DNA of 64,000 nt from Taklimakanibacter deserti. Its GTDB lineage: Bacteria > Pseudomonadota > Alphaproteobacteria > Rhizobiales > Aestuariivirgaceae. The notes below the pieces were generated by a model. The model ran no database searches and was not told the origin of the DNA. It saw only the letters and a program-made list of their open reading frames with translations. The stretch is from the NCBI GenBank assembly GCA_003574785.1, contig QORU01000011.1:186001-250000 (forward strand), written 5' to 3'. The position numbers and the translations under genes were made by a program. Shown here piece after piece: positions 26,894 through 36,026 of this stretch (position 1 is its first letter; each line of letters opens with the position of its first letter).

Positions 26894-27552
26894 ACGGCCC
26901 CCAGGATCTGGGCGGCCAGATGGGCTTCGGACCCGTAGCGCCCGAGAAGGACGAGCCCGTCTTCCACGCGCCCTGGGAGCGCCGCGCCTTGGCGCTGACC
27001 CTCGCCATGGGGGCGACACGGGAATGGAACATCGACATGGGGCGCCATGCGCGCGAAAGCCTGCCGCCGGCGCAATATCTCTCATCCAGCTATTACGAGA
27101 TCTGGATGGCCGGCCTGCGCAAGCTGATCCTCGCCCGTGGTCTCGTCACCGAGGACGAGCTCGCTTCCGGGAAAATGACGGCGCCGCCCAAGAAGGTGGC
27201 GGGCAAGCTCCTCCTCGCCAAGGATGTGCCGGCGGTCCTCGCCAAGGGTGGTCCGACGACACGCGCCGCCACCGCGCCGCCGCGCTTCAAGGTCGGCGAC
27301 AAGGTGCGCACCAAGAACATCCATCCCCTGACCCATACGCGGCTGCCGCGCTATCTGCGCGGCCATGTGGGCGAGATCGCGCTCCTGCACGGCACCCATG
27401 TGTTTCCGGACAGCAACGCGCATGGCAAGGGCGAAGAGCCGCAGCCGCTTTATACCGTGCGCTTCTCGGCGCGCGAGATCTGGGGCGAGGCGCGCAACCC
27501 GCGCGATGCGATCTCGGCCGATCTGTGGGAGCCCTATCTTGAGCCCGCCTGA
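26890..27552 (+). CDS. nthB: Nitrile hydratase beta subunit
   Basis: 220 aa. [16 protein letters not shown] at the N-terminus and the C-terminal SH3-like domain ([49 protein letters not shown]) are diagnostic. Start ATG lies in ATGA with the alpha stop. Assembles with alpha as a heterodimer holding the cobalt centre at the interface. Confidence 0.92.
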   Translation: MNGPQDLGGQMGFGPVAPEKDEPVFHAPWERRALALTLAMGATREWNIDMGRHARESLPPAQYLSSSYYEIWMAGLRKLILARGLVTEDELASGKMTAPPKKVAGKLLLAKDVPAVLAKGGPTTRAATAPPRFKVGDKVRTKNIHPLTHTRLPRYLRGHVGEIALLHGTHVFPDSNAHGKGEEPQPLYTVRFSAREIWGEARNPRDAISADLWEPYLEPA

Positions 27553-27853
27553 CAAGCCGCCTGAAGATCCCGTCTTCAACGAGCCCTGGGAGGCCCAGGC
27601 CTTCGCCATGGCGGTGAGCCTCAATGCCAAGGGCTTCTTCACCTGGACGGAATGGGCGGAAGCCCTGGCCCGCGAGGTCGCCGCCGATCCAGACCGCAGC
27701 TATTATGAATCCTGGCTCGCGGCGTTGGAAAAGCTGGTCGAAGCAAAAAAGCTCATGAATGAGGAAGAGCGCCTCGCCCGTATCGACGCCTGGGACCGCG
27801 CGGCCAAAGCGACGCCGCACGGCCAGCCGATCGAATTGTCGGCCGGGGAATGA
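27539..27853 (+). CDS. Nitrile hydratase accessory (activator) protein
   Basis: 104 aa. Contains the conserved PVFNEPWEAQAFAMAVSL and YYESWLAALEKLV segments that mirror the N-terminal part of the beta subunit, as in cobalt-insertion activator proteins (P14K/NhlE type), which self-swap to deliver cobalt-loaded alpha. TTG start at 27539 overlaps the beta stop by 14 bp and has a GGGAG upstream. The stop (TGATCA, 27851-27856) directly abuts the stop of the convergent gene. Confidence 0.85.
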   Translation: MSPPDKPPEDPVFNEPWEAQAFAMAVSLNAKGFFTWTEWAEALAREVAADPDRSYYESWLAALEKLVEAKKLMNEEERLARIDAWDRAAKATPHGQPIELSAGE

Positions 27854-28849
27854 TCAAGCCATGAGGTCATCGCTGTTGCGCGTATAGAGCTCCGGAGTGC
27901 CGCCCGTATGGATGAAGATCACCCTGGACCCCTTGGGAATTGATCCACGCGCGACATTGCCGATCAGGCCGGCAAAAGCCTTGCCTGTATAAGTCATGTC
28001 CAGGAGCGTGCCTTCGCGGCGGGCGGCGAGGAGGACGGCCGATCGCCCCTCTTGCGATATCCGGGCATAGCCTGGGCCGATGAAACCGACGTCGAACCAC
28101 AGGTCTTCGCCGGCGAGGCTGCCGAGGCCGAGACGTTCGGCCGTGAGGGCGAAAAGCCGAGCCGCTTCCGAACGCAGCTTTTCTTGCGTCCAGCTGACGC
28201 TGATGCCGAGGACGCGCGTTGCGGGCGAGAACAGCCGCGCACCGAGAGCAAGCCCCGTATAGGTCGAAACCGTGCCGGCCGCCACGACGACATGGTCGAT
28301 CGGCTCATCCATCTGTTCGGTGAGCTCGGCGAAGGCTTCGACATAGGCGGCGGTGCCCTCGGCCGTGGCCCCGCCCAACGGAATGATCGCCGGCGCCTCT
28401 CCTCGCTGCCGCAGGAGGTCGGCTTCCTTCGCCATGGCGAGATCGGCTGCCGCGTAATCGACTTCGCCGAGAAGCCTGATTTCCGCGCCGAAGATCTGAT
28501 CGAGAAACAGGTTGCCGGTGAGCGCGCCCGACCACGGTCCGCGCAGCATGAGCGTGCAGCCCATGCCGAGCTTGGCCGCCACCGCCGCCGTGAGCCGGGC
28601 GTGATTTGACTGCGGGCCGCCGGTGGTCAGAAGCCAGCTCGCGCCTTCGCTCTTCGCCTTGCCGAGCACCAGTTCGAGCTTGCGCAGTTTGTTGCCGCCG
28701 GCGCCGATGCCGCCCAGATCCTCGCGCTTGACGAAGAGCGATATCCCGAGCTCGTCCGAGAGCCGGTCCCAGCGCTCGAGCGGCGGGACTGTGGACAAAA
28801 GCCTGGCGCGCGGCATCCGGGCGAGGATGTCACGAATTGGGGACGTCAT
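27854..28849 (-). CDS. PLP-dependent D-cysteine desulfhydrase / ACC deaminase family protein
   Basis: 331 aa. Fold-type II PLP enzyme: FVKREDLGGIGAGGNKLRKL (Schiff-base Lys in the NKLRK segment), TTGGPQSNHARLTA, and phosphate-binding VVAAGTVSTYTGLALG. Family members eliminate H2S from D-cysteine or deaminate ACC and related amino acids. ATG at 28849 overlaps the TGA of the M20 gene (ATGA) and has an AAGGAAGG ribosome site. Last gene of the hydantoinase-type operon, where it could convert the released amino acid to a 2-oxoacid. Confidence 0.85.
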   Translation of the reverse strand: MTSPIRDILARMPRARLLSTVPPLERWDRLSDELGISLFVKREDLGGIGAGGNKLRKLELVLGKAKSEGASWLLTTGGPQSNHARLTAAVAAKLGMGCTLMLRGPWSGALTGNLFLDQIFGAEIRLLGEVDYAAADLAMAKEADLLRQRGEAPAIIPLGGATAEGTAAYVEAFAELTEQMDEPIDHVVVAAGTVSTYTGLALGARLFSPATRVLGISVSWTQEKLRSEAARLFALTAERLGLGSLAGEDLWFDVGFIGPGYARISQEGRSAVLLAARREGTLLDMTYTGKAFAGLIGNVARGSIPKGSRVIFIHTGGTPELYTRNSDDLMA

Positions 28850-30030
28850 GACGGCCTTCCTTTCGCGCACAGGGAAAGAGCGCTGGCGAGATATGTTTGG
28901 GCGGCAGTCACGACATCGGCGACCGCGATGCTTTCATTCGCCGTCGATATGTCGCTGACCTGGCCCGGTCCATAAATGGCCGTCGGGATCCCGGCAGCGA
29001 GGATGTGCGAGGCGTCGGAACCGAAGAAGACCTGAGGCACGAGCGTCCCGACATGCGCAGGCTTGGCACTCACCGCCAGATGCGCCTTGGCCACCGCAGT
29101 CACGATCGGCGCATCCGTCGCCATGTGGAAGGGGTGCGGCTGCATGAAGGTGGGGCGCTTGGAAAGAACTACTTCCGCCTTGAGCTTCGCGTCTTGTTTT
29201 TTCGCCTCCTCGATCAGGCGCTGGAGGTCGCCGAGCACACTCTGCGGCGTCATTCCGGGGACGGTGCGGACATCGATCCGGGCCTCGGCGCTGGGCGCCA
29301 GCATGGAGGGCAGTATGCCCCCCGCTATGACGCCCACATGTATTGTCGGCAGGCCGGGAAAATCCGGATGAGCCGTGTAGGTCAGCGCGTCTTCACGAAT
29401 ATGCCGCAGCAGCGCCACCAACCCGGAAATGGCATCGATTCCCTGCGCGCGCTGGGAGACATGGGCCGGGTGGCCATGCACGGTGAGCTTCAGCTGCGTG
29501 ACTCCGGCATGCGAGGTCATGACCGCGAGGTCGGTCGGCTCGCCATTGATGCAGAAGTCGGCGGTCAACCCTCGCTCGAGCGCCGAGACGGTTCCGAGCC
29601 CCAGGGAATCGCACTCGCCGACAACCGCCGACAGAATGATCTCACCGCACAGGTCGGCGGAGCGGCGCTGCAGTTCCGCCATCGCCCACATCATGCCGCC
29701 GACGGCGCCCTTCATGTTGTTGACTTCCGCCGCATAGAGGCGGCCGTTCTCGATCGCGGGACGATAGGGATCCCGCGTCCAGCCCTCGGCGGGAGGCGGC
29801 AGCGTATCGAGATGGCCGTTGAACAAGAGGCGCGATCCCTCTCTACCGGTTTTGAGGCGCGCAATGACATTGGACCGTCCGGGCTCCACCTCCTGCAGCT
29901 CTACCGACAATCCGTCCTGCTCGAGCAGGCCTGCCGCCCTTTTCGCCACTTTCCCCTCATTGCCGGAGACGCTGGGGATCTCGCAAAGCGCGCAAATGCG
30001 CTCGATGATCGCATTCTCGATCACACTCAT
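28846..30030 (-). CDS. M20-family (ArgE/DapE-like) hydrolase with altered metal ligands
   Basis: 394 aa. M20 two-domain fold: GHLDT (His73, Asp75), VNNMKG, GECDSLG, GEPTDL (Glu164), lid domain with HGHPAHVSQR, and a C-terminal GPGQVSDISTANESI. Measured against DapE/CPG2, the bridging Asp is Asn105, the second Glu of the catalytic EE pair is Cys140, and the C-terminal ligand His is Ser362; His73, Asp75, Glu139 and Glu164 are kept. It may use an unusual metal site or be a non-metallo or binding protein. Start at MSVIEN (30030) has AAGGAG at proper spacing; the ATG at 30036 is too close to that site. Confidence 0.82.
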   Translation of the reverse strand: MSVIENAIIERICALCEIPSVSGNEGKVAKRAAGLLEQDGLSVELQEVEPGRSNVIARLKTGREGSRLLFNGHLDTLPPPAEGWTRDPYRPAIENGRLYAAEVNNMKGAVGGMMWAMAELQRRSADLCGEIILSAVVGECDSLGLGTVSALERGLTADFCINGEPTDLAVMTSHAGVTQLKLTVHGHPAHVSQRAQGIDAISGLVALLRHIREDALTYTAHPDFPGLPTIHVGVIAGGILPSMLAPSAEARIDVRTVPGMTPQSVLGDLQRLIEEAKKQDAKLKAEVVLSKRPTFMQPHPFHMATDAPIVTAVAKAHLAVSAKPAHVGTLVPQVFFGSDASHILAAGIPTAIYGPGQVSDISTANESIAVADVVTAAQTYLASALSLCAKGRPS

Positions 30031-30045
30031 CCGCATCTCCTTCGA

Positions 30046-30768
30046 CTAGGCCGAGAACAGCCGGCCACGATGCGGCGGCTTCACCGGGATGCCGCCGATC
30101 TTGAGGGCATGCCACAATATCGCGATGTTGCTGGTGACCACGGGCTTGCCGAGCTCTTGCTCAAGCATCTCCACTATTCCCGCCGTCGGCAGGCCGGTGC
30201 AGCTGATGACGACGCTGTCGGCCTCCGGACGATCGATCTCGCGGGCGAAGGCCGCAACTTCGTCTTCCTCGAGCGCTTGCAGCGTGTCGTCGTCGACCAG
30301 CTCGACGAAATAGCCCGCTACGGGCAAAGGATCGAAACCGTTCTCCCGAAGAAAAGCGCCGAGCACCTTGTTGATCGCGGGCGAATAGGGCGTGCCGACG
30401 GCAGGTCGCTTCAGGCCGAGCGCGTTCAATGCCGCCACCAGGGCGCTCGATGCCGTGGCCACCGGAATGCCGCCCGAGGCCGCGGCGAGCTCGCGCAGCA
30501 GATTGTCATTGCCGGCCTTCCCATTGAAGAAGCTCCCGCTCGTGCATGACCACACGATGGATTTCGGCTGCACCGCCACAAGACTTCTGACCGCGAGCTC
30601 GAGGCCTCGTGTCGCCTCGGCCATGGCCGCGGGCGTGACCTCATGCGGGTAGACGACACGGGCGGCGTGGATCTCGACACCGTCCGGCAGGATGCGGCGA
30701 AGATCAGGCTCGATGCACAAATCATTGTCCAGCACCGCGAGGCCGATGCGGCCTTTTTTTCCATACAT
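30046..30768 (-). CDS. Asp/Glu-racemase-fold enzyme (maleate isomerase / arylmalonate decarboxylase like)
   Basis: 240 aa. Two Cys-centred motifs, VWSCTSGSFF and VISCTGLPTAG, carry the paired catalytic cysteines of this superfamily. The motif context is closest to maleate cis-trans isomerase and arylmalonate decarboxylase, but hydantoin racemases have the same layout. Between HyuA and the M20-like gene on the same strand, so racemisation of a hydantoin or amino acid, or isomerisation of a dicarboxylate, are the leading possibilities. Confidence 0.85.
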   Translation of the reverse strand: MYGKKGRIGLAVLDNDLCIEPDLRRILPDGVEIHAARVVYPHEVTPAAMAEATRGLELAVRSLVAVQPKSIVWSCTSGSFFNGKAGNDNLLRELAAASGGIPVATASSALVAALNALGLKRPAVGTPYSPAINKVLGAFLRENGFDPLPVAGYFVELVDDDTLQALEEDEVAAFAREIDRPEADSVVISCTGLPTAGIVEMLEQELGKPVVTSNIAILWHALKIGGIPVKPPHRGRLFSA

Positions 30769-30777
30769 GAGCGCCTC

Positions 30778-32784
30778 CTAGCCCCGGATCACTTCGATAT
30801 GACCGGCCTTGTGCACCGTGAAGCGCCAGCCTGAGGGAATATAGCTGGTGGCCGTGCCCTCCTCGATGACGGCCGGACCGCCGGCACCGTCGCCCGCCGC
30901 CAGCGTGTCACGCGCCACGAAGAGCGCATCGACCCAGCGTCCGCCGGCAAAGACCGATTCCTTGTCCCCCTTGACCTTCCCATTGCGCCTTATGTCGATC
31001 TCCGGTAGCCGCGGCTTGCGCCGGGAAAAGATCGAGATGGCCCGTAGATTGACGAGCTCTATATCGGCATCGGGCTCGCAGAAGCCGAAATGCTGTTCAT
31101 GGAGAGCATGGAACTGGCTTGCGAGATTCTTCATGAAGGGCGCCCGCTTGGCGATGTTCACTGCCACCTCATAGGCCTGGCCGCGATAGCGGCATTCCGC
31201 CTGGAAGCTCCAGTGCGGCGATCTGCCGGCCATCTCTCCCAGCGAATGCATGCCTTCGGCCGTCAGCTCGCTCATCATCTCGGCAAGCTTCGCCTCGTCG
31301 ATCTGCGCCAGTGGCTTCAGCACCGAGCGGACAAAATCACGGCGCAGATCGGCGCATAGGAGCCCATAGGCCGAGAACGCGCCGGGATACATGGGAATGA
31401 CGACGCGCGAGATGCCGAGCTCCTCGGCGATGGCGCAGGCATGCAAGGGCCCGGCGCCGCCGAAGGCGAAGAGCGCATAATCGCGCGGATCATGGCCTTC
31501 CCTGACGGACACGACCCTGACCGCATTGGCCATCTTATGATTGGCGATGGTGTAGACCTTTTCCGCGACGTCTTCGATCGAGGTGGCGAGAGCCGCGACG
31601 AGATCCTCATAGGCCTTGGTCGCGGCGCCATGGTCGAGACCCATCTCGCCGCCGAAGAATTTCGACGGGCGCAGCAATCCCATGAGGAACGCCGCGTCGG
31701 TGACGGTCGGCCGCGTCCCGCCGAAGCCGTAGCAGGCGGGCCCCGGGTTAGATCCCGCACTTTGCGGGCCGACATGCAGCAGGCCGCCGCTGTCGATCGA
31801 GGCGATGGAGCCGCCGCCGGCGCTGACCGTCTCGATATGGATCTGCGGCAGGGAGATCGGCAGGCCCGATATCTCGGAGCGGTTCGACATCGCCGCCGCG
31901 CCATTGCGAATGAGGGAAACATCCGTGGACGTGCCGCCCATGTCGAAGGAGATGGCGTTCTTGATGCCGAGCTCGCGCGCCACCTGCACGGTGGCGATGA
32001 CGCCGCCGGCGGGGCCCGACAGGCACGTCGCCGCCGCGTGATCGCTCGCCGTCTCGGGCGGAAGCACGCCGCCATTGGAGCCCATGACTAGAATGTCGCC
32101 GGCAAATTTCTGATCGGCGAAGCGGCGGCGGAACTCCGACAGATAGGCCCTGATCTTGGGGCCGACATAAGCCGAGAGGACCGTCGTGCTCATCCGGTCG
32201 TATTCGCGGAAATGCGGCGCGATGACCGAGGATATGGCCGCATAGATGTCCGGCGCCTCCTCCTTGAGGAGTTGGGCCAGCATCTGCTCATGCGCCGGAT
32301 TGGCATAGGAGTTGAGCAGGCAGACGGCGATCGCCGTGCAGTTCTGCCGCTTGAGTGCGGCGATGCGGGCGCGCGCTTCTTGGACATCGAGCGCCTGGCG
32401 CGCTTCGCCATTCGCCATCATGCGCTCGGGCACGCCGAGGCGCCTGCGGCGCGGCACCAAGGGCTCGGGCTTCTCTGCGAACAGGTCCCAGATATTGCGC
32501 CGCTCCTGACGCTGGAACTCGAGCACGTCGCGGAACCCATCCGTGGTGAGGAGCCCCACATCCGCGCCCTTGCGCTCGAGGATGGCATTGGTCGCCACCG
32601 TGGTCCCGTGGACGATCGCCGCGACGTCCTCGAATTTCTCGCCGAGCTTGGCGACGGATTCGACGGCACTTATCGACTGGTTCGGCGTGGTGACCGCCTT
32701 GGCGACGCGGATCTCTCCGTCCCCGGTTATCATCACCGCGTCGGTGAAGGTCCCACCGACATCAATCCCGATCAGGCAGTTCAT
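30778..32784 (-). CDS. hyuA: Hydantoinase/oxoprolinase subunit A (HyuA)
   Basis: 668 aa. ASKHA-type ATPase: IGIDVGGTFTDAVM and FDMGGTSTDVSLI mark the phosphate loops, with VHGTTVATNAI and FAFGGAGPLHACAIA typical of hydantoinase A. With HyuB it hydrolyses cyclic amides (hydantoins, 5-oxoproline) using ATP. Start at MNCLIGIDVGG, one base after the HyuB stop, so the pair is coupled. Confidence 0.92.
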   Translation of the reverse strand: MNCLIGIDVGGTFTDAVMITGDGEIRVAKAVTTPNQSISAVESVAKLGEKFEDVAAIVHGTTVATNAILERKGADVGLLTTDGFRDVLEFQRQERRNIWDLFAEKPEPLVPRRRRLGVPERMMANGEARQALDVQEARARIAALKRQNCTAIAVCLLNSYANPAHEQMLAQLLKEEAPDIYAAISSVIAPHFREYDRMSTTVLSAYVGPKIRAYLSEFRRRFADQKFAGDILVMGSNGGVLPPETASDHAAATCLSGPAGGVIATVQVARELGIKNAISFDMGGTSTDVSLIRNGAAAMSNRSEISGLPISLPQIHIETVSAGGGSIASIDSGGLLHVGPQSAGSNPGPACYGFGGTRPTVTDAAFLMGLLRPSKFFGGEMGLDHGAATKAYEDLVAALATSIEDVAEKVYTIANHKMANAVRVVSVREGHDPRDYALFAFGGAGPLHACAIAEELGISRVVIPMYPGAFSAYGLLCADLRRDFVRSVLKPLAQIDEAKLAEMMSELTAEGMHSLGEMAGRSPHWSFQAECRYRGQAYEVAVNIAKRAPFMKNLASQFHALHEQHFGFCEPDADIELVNLRAISIFSRRKPRLPEIDIRRNGKVKGDKESVFAGGRWVDALFVARDTLAAGDGAGGPAVIEEGTATSYIPSGWRFTVHKAGHIEVIRG

Positions 32785-32785
32785 T

Positions 32786-34504
32786 TCACGCTCCGTTTCT
32801 GTGGGCGCCGGATGCCGGCCTGTCGACCGCGTCCAGGGCATGCGGGTAATACGCGGCGATATGGTCGCGCGTGATCTTGTCTTCCTTGAAATCCTTCACG
32901 ACGTCCGCGACCAGGCGTTCCGGCGCCGGACCGAAGCCGCCGCCGCCGCCGGCGATGACGCGGATGATGTCGCCCTTGCGCAGCTTGAAGCGCGTCTTGG
33001 ACGGCAGCACGATCTCTTCCTCGTTGCGCAGGATGCGGAACGCGCCCCGTGTTCCCGGCTCGCCGCCGGCGGCTCCGGGCGGCGCGAAGCGGTGGCGGTC
33101 GGAATAGCCGAAGAACTCGGCGCCCTGGTCCATCACCTCATATTCCCTGACCGAGCCCAGGCCGCCGCGATGGCGTCCGGCGCCGCCGGTGTCAGGCAAG
33201 AGCTCATAGCGCTTCATCATCAGGAACGGATGATCGAGCTCGACCGCCTCGATCGGCGTGATGATGCAGTTCGACAGCGGCGCATCGAGCATGTCGGCGC
33301 CGTCGCGCACCGGGTTGCCGCCCCAGCCGCCGCCGATGTCCTCGATGAAGATCGAGAACTGCCCCTCGTTGAAACGCGAGACGCCGGACGTCGTGTTGGC
33401 ATGGTAGCCGGGCGCCGGCACCCGGGTCGGAAGCGCCTTCTGCAAGGCCATGAGAATGGCATCGAACAGCCGGTAGGCGCCGCACATGCGGGCGCGCACC
33501 GCCGCCGGCGGCCTGGGATTGAGGATCGATCCATAGGGCACGTCGATCTTGATCGGCCGGTAGCATCCGTCATTGGCGGGTATCGTCTCGCCGCCGGCGG
33601 TCAGCGCCATCTTGATCGAGCTGAAGGTGCTCGAATAGGTCGAGCCCAGCGGCACGTTGAGGAACTCGTCGACCTGCGGCGCCGTTCCGGCGAAATCCAC
33701 GTCCATGCGGTCGCCGATCACCGTGAGCTTCACCTTGACGGGGATCGGATCCTTCTGGAACACGCCGTCGTCGATCGCATCTTCCGCCTCATAGACCCCG
33801 TCCGGTATCGCCGCGATCGCGGCGCGCATCATGCGCTCGGAGTACTCCATCGCCGCGCCCATATAGCCGACGAGCTTTGCGGACCCGTAGCGCTCCGCCA
33901 ATTCGACGATGCGCCGCCGCCCCAGCTCATTGGCGGCGAGCTGCGCCTGGATATCGCCCCATGTCGTCTCCGCGGCGCGGAAATTCGAATGGACGATGTC
34001 GTGAAACACACCGTTGCGGCCGAAATCGCGCTTGAGATTGAGCTTCATCGCCGTGAAGCGCAGGCCCTCCTCGTAAAACTCCTTGGCATCGAAGGTCAGG
34101 CCGGCGGCGCCTCCGCCGATATCGACATGATGGGCGATCGACCCCGAGAAGCCGATCAGCAGGCCTTCGTGGAATATCGGCGTGAAGATAGTGATGTCCT
34201 GGAGATGCTGGCCGCCGATATAGGGATCGTTGGTCACGAACACTTCGCCCGGCCTTATGCCGCCGTGCTTGGCGAGGCAGGCGCGCATCGGCAGCGACAG
34301 CGAGCTCATCTGGACGGGAATGTGCTCGGCCTCGGCGACGATCCGGCCTTCCGGATCGAAGAGCGCGCAGGAGCAGTCACGCGCCTCGCGGATGATGGTC
34401 GAGCGGGCCGACCGCAAGAGGTTGATGCCCATCTCCTCGGCCGTCGCATGGAAGGCGTTGATGAGAACATTCAGGGTTACGACGTCCAACGATGCATCAT
34501 TCAT
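32786..34504 (-). CDS. hyuB: Hydantoinase/oxoprolinase subunit B (HyuB)
   Basis: 572 aa. Conserved opening LLRSARSTIIREARDCSCALFDPEGRIV and FVTNDPYIGGQHLQDITIF, with AHHVDIGG and the C-terminal GGGGGFG loop, are standard for hydantoinase B. Directly upstream of hyuA and 9 bp after the ABC ATPase. Substrate among cyclic amides is unknown. Confidence 0.92.
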   Translation of the reverse strand: MNDASLDVVTLNVLINAFHATAEEMGINLLRSARSTIIREARDCSCALFDPEGRIVAEAEHIPVQMSSLSLPMRACLAKHGGIRPGEVFVTNDPYIGGQHLQDITIFTPIFHEGLLIGFSGSIAHHVDIGGGAAGLTFDAKEFYEEGLRFTAMKLNLKRDFGRNGVFHDIVHSNFRAAETTWGDIQAQLAANELGRRRIVELAERYGSAKLVGYMGAAMEYSERMMRAAIAAIPDGVYEAEDAIDDGVFQKDPIPVKVKLTVIGDRMDVDFAGTAPQVDEFLNVPLGSTYSSTFSSIKMALTAGGETIPANDGCYRPIKIDVPYGSILNPRPPAAVRARMCGAYRLFDAILMALQKALPTRVPAPGYHANTTSGVSRFNEGQFSIFIEDIGGGWGGNPVRDGADMLDAPLSNCIITPIEAVELDHPFLMMKRYELLPDTGGAGRHRGGLGSVREYEVMDQGAEFFGYSDRHRFAPPGAAGGEPGTRGAFRILRNEEEIVLPSKTRFKLRKGDIIRVIAGGGGGFGPAPERLVADVVKDFKEDKITRDHIAAYYPHALDAVDRPASGAHRNGA

Positions 34505-34513
34505 GACTCGACC

Positions 34514-35314
34514 TCAGGAATTGAGATTGCGGCGCAGGACCTTCTTCAGGAACTCCTGGGTCCGCGGGTTGCGGGGATTGCTGAAAATGACGGAAGGCGG
34601 TCCCTGCTCGACGATGCGTCCACCGTCGATGAAGACGATGCGGTCGCCGACTTCGCGGGCGAAATCCATCTCATGCGTCACGATGATCTTGGTCATGCCG
34701 TCGAGGACGAGCTGCTTGATCACCGCGAGCACGTCCTCGACGAGCTCGGGATCGAGCGCCGAGGTCGGCTCGTCGAACAGCATGACCTGCGGCGACAAAG
34801 CGAGGGCGCGGGCGATCGCGACGCGCTGCTGCTGGCCGCCCGACAATACGTTCGGATAGGCATCGAGCTTGTCGGCGAGGCCCACGCGCCGGATCAGCTC
34901 CTCGGCGCGCGGCGCCACCTCCCGCGCCGGCTTGCCTTGCGCCCGGACCGGTCCGAGCATCACATTTTCCTTGACGCTCAGATGCGGGAACAGGTTGAAG
35001 CGCTGGAATACCATGGCAGTCTTGGCGCGCGCCTCGGCGGCCATCGCGTCGAGCTGCTTGTAATGGGGCTCGGCGGCCCCCGCATCGCGCGAGAAAACGA
35101 GCTCGCCCGCGATTTCGATCTGGCCCTGGTCCGGCACTTCGAGCAGGTTGATGCAGCGCAGGAGCGTGCTCTTGCCCGACCCGCTCGGACCGATGATGAC
35201 GACCACTTCGCCGCTGCCGATCTCGAGCTCGATGCCGGAGAGGACCTGGTGCGCGCCGAACCTTTTGTGGATGTTGGAAAGCCGGACGATCGGCGTGTTT
35301 CTATGGTCAAGCAT
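34514..35314 (-). CDS. Polar amino acid ABC transporter ATP-binding protein (GlnQ-like)
   Basis: 266 aa. Walker A IIGPSGSGKSTLLRC, signature VLSGGQQQRVAIARAL, Walker B MLFDEPTSALDPEL, H-loop VTHEMDFAR. Overlaps the permease end by 8 bp. Supplies energy for uptake through 35307-35954 and 36027-36833. Confidence 0.92.
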   Translation of the reverse strand: MLDHRNTPIVRLSNIHKRFGAHQVLSGIELEIGSGEVVVIIGPSGSGKSTLLRCINLLEVPDQGQIEIAGELVFSRDAGAAEPHYKQLDAMAAEARAKTAMVFQRFNLFPHLSVKENVMLGPVRAQGKPAREVAPRAEELIRRVGLADKLDAYPNVLSGGQQQRVAIARALALSPQVMLFDEPTSALDPELVEDVLAVIKQLVLDGMTKIIVTHEMDFAREVGDRIVFIDGGRIVEQGPPSVIFSNPRNPRTQEFLKKVLRRNLNS

Positions 35315-35954
35315 GGCCGCGCGAGACCTTCCGTTCGAAATAGCGGATGAGAAGGGCGCAAGGGTAGCTCATCGCGAAATAGAGCACCGCGACCAGGAGA
35401 TAGATATCCATGGCCCGGAAGGTGATGGCGACCCTGAGCTGGGCGGCGCGCATCAGCTCGACGATCGAGATCGTCGACACGAGGGCCGAGTCCTTCAGCA
35501 TCGAGATGAAATAGTTGCCGATCGGCGGCAGCACGATGCGGGCCGCCTGTGGCACGATCACATATCTGAGGAGACCTGCGCGCGACAGCCCGACCGAGGA
35601 GCCGGCTTCCCATTGTCCCTTGTCGATGGCGAGTATGCCGGCGCGAAAGACTTCCGCCAGATAGGCGCTGTAATTGATCGAAAGCCCGAGCACGCCGGCG
35701 GTGAAGGCTTCGAGCCTGATGTCGTATTGCGGCAATCCGTAATAGATGATGAAGAGCTGCACCAGGAGCGGCGTGCCGCGGATGATCTCGACATAGGCGC
35801 CACTGAGGACTCTCAGGAGACGGTTGCGCGACAGGCGCAGGAGCGCGACGGCGAGCCCGAGCAGCAGCGCCAGCGTCATCGAGGCGAAGGTCAGCTTCAA
35901 GGTCATGACTGCCCCGCTCAGGAGATAGGGCAGCATCTCATTCACGAATTGCAT
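35307..35954 (-). CDS. Polar amino acid ABC transporter permease
   Basis: 215 aa membrane protein with about five segments, carrying the HisM-type motif YSAYLAEVFRAGI and the EAA-like IDKGQWEAGSSVGLSRAGLL ahead of VIVPQAARIVLPP. The family forms a homo- or heterodimeric channel; only one permease gene is present, so probably a homodimer. A 72-bp gap with a perfect hairpin separates it from the binding-protein gene. Confidence 0.92.
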   Translation of the reverse strand: MQFVNEMLPYLLSGAVMTLKLTFASMTLALLLGLAVALLRLSRNRLLRVLSGAYVEIIRGTPLLVQLFIIYYGLPQYDIRLEAFTAGVLGLSINYSAYLAEVFRAGILAIDKGQWEAGSSVGLSRAGLLRYVIVPQAARIVLPPIGNYFISMLKDSALVSTISIVELMRAAQLRVAITFRAMDIYLLVAVLYFAMSYPCALLIRYFERKVSRGHA

Positions 35955-35976
35955 GGTACCTGCTTTGCGACGGAGA

Positions 35977-36018
35977 GATCACATCCCGCCGCGCGGCTTG
36001 CCGCGGCGGGATGTGATC
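35977..36018 (-). other. Perfect 17-bp stem hairpin downstream of the binding-protein gene
   Basis: Arms 35977-35993 and 36002-36018 are exactly complementary (gatcacatcccgccgcg and its inverse) with an 8-nt loop. It lies between the binding-protein stop (36027) and the permease start (35954) on the transcribed strand. No T-run follows, so it looks less like a full terminator than a processing or mRNA-stabilising structure that lets the binding protein be made in excess over the membrane subunits. Confidence 0.6.
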
Positions 36019-36026
36019 GGGACGCC

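Noticed and set aside
32543..35350. A 935-codon open frame on the + strand
   Set aside because: Antisense to hyuA, hyuB and the ABC ATPase; low-complexity Arg/Asp/Gly text with no domain.
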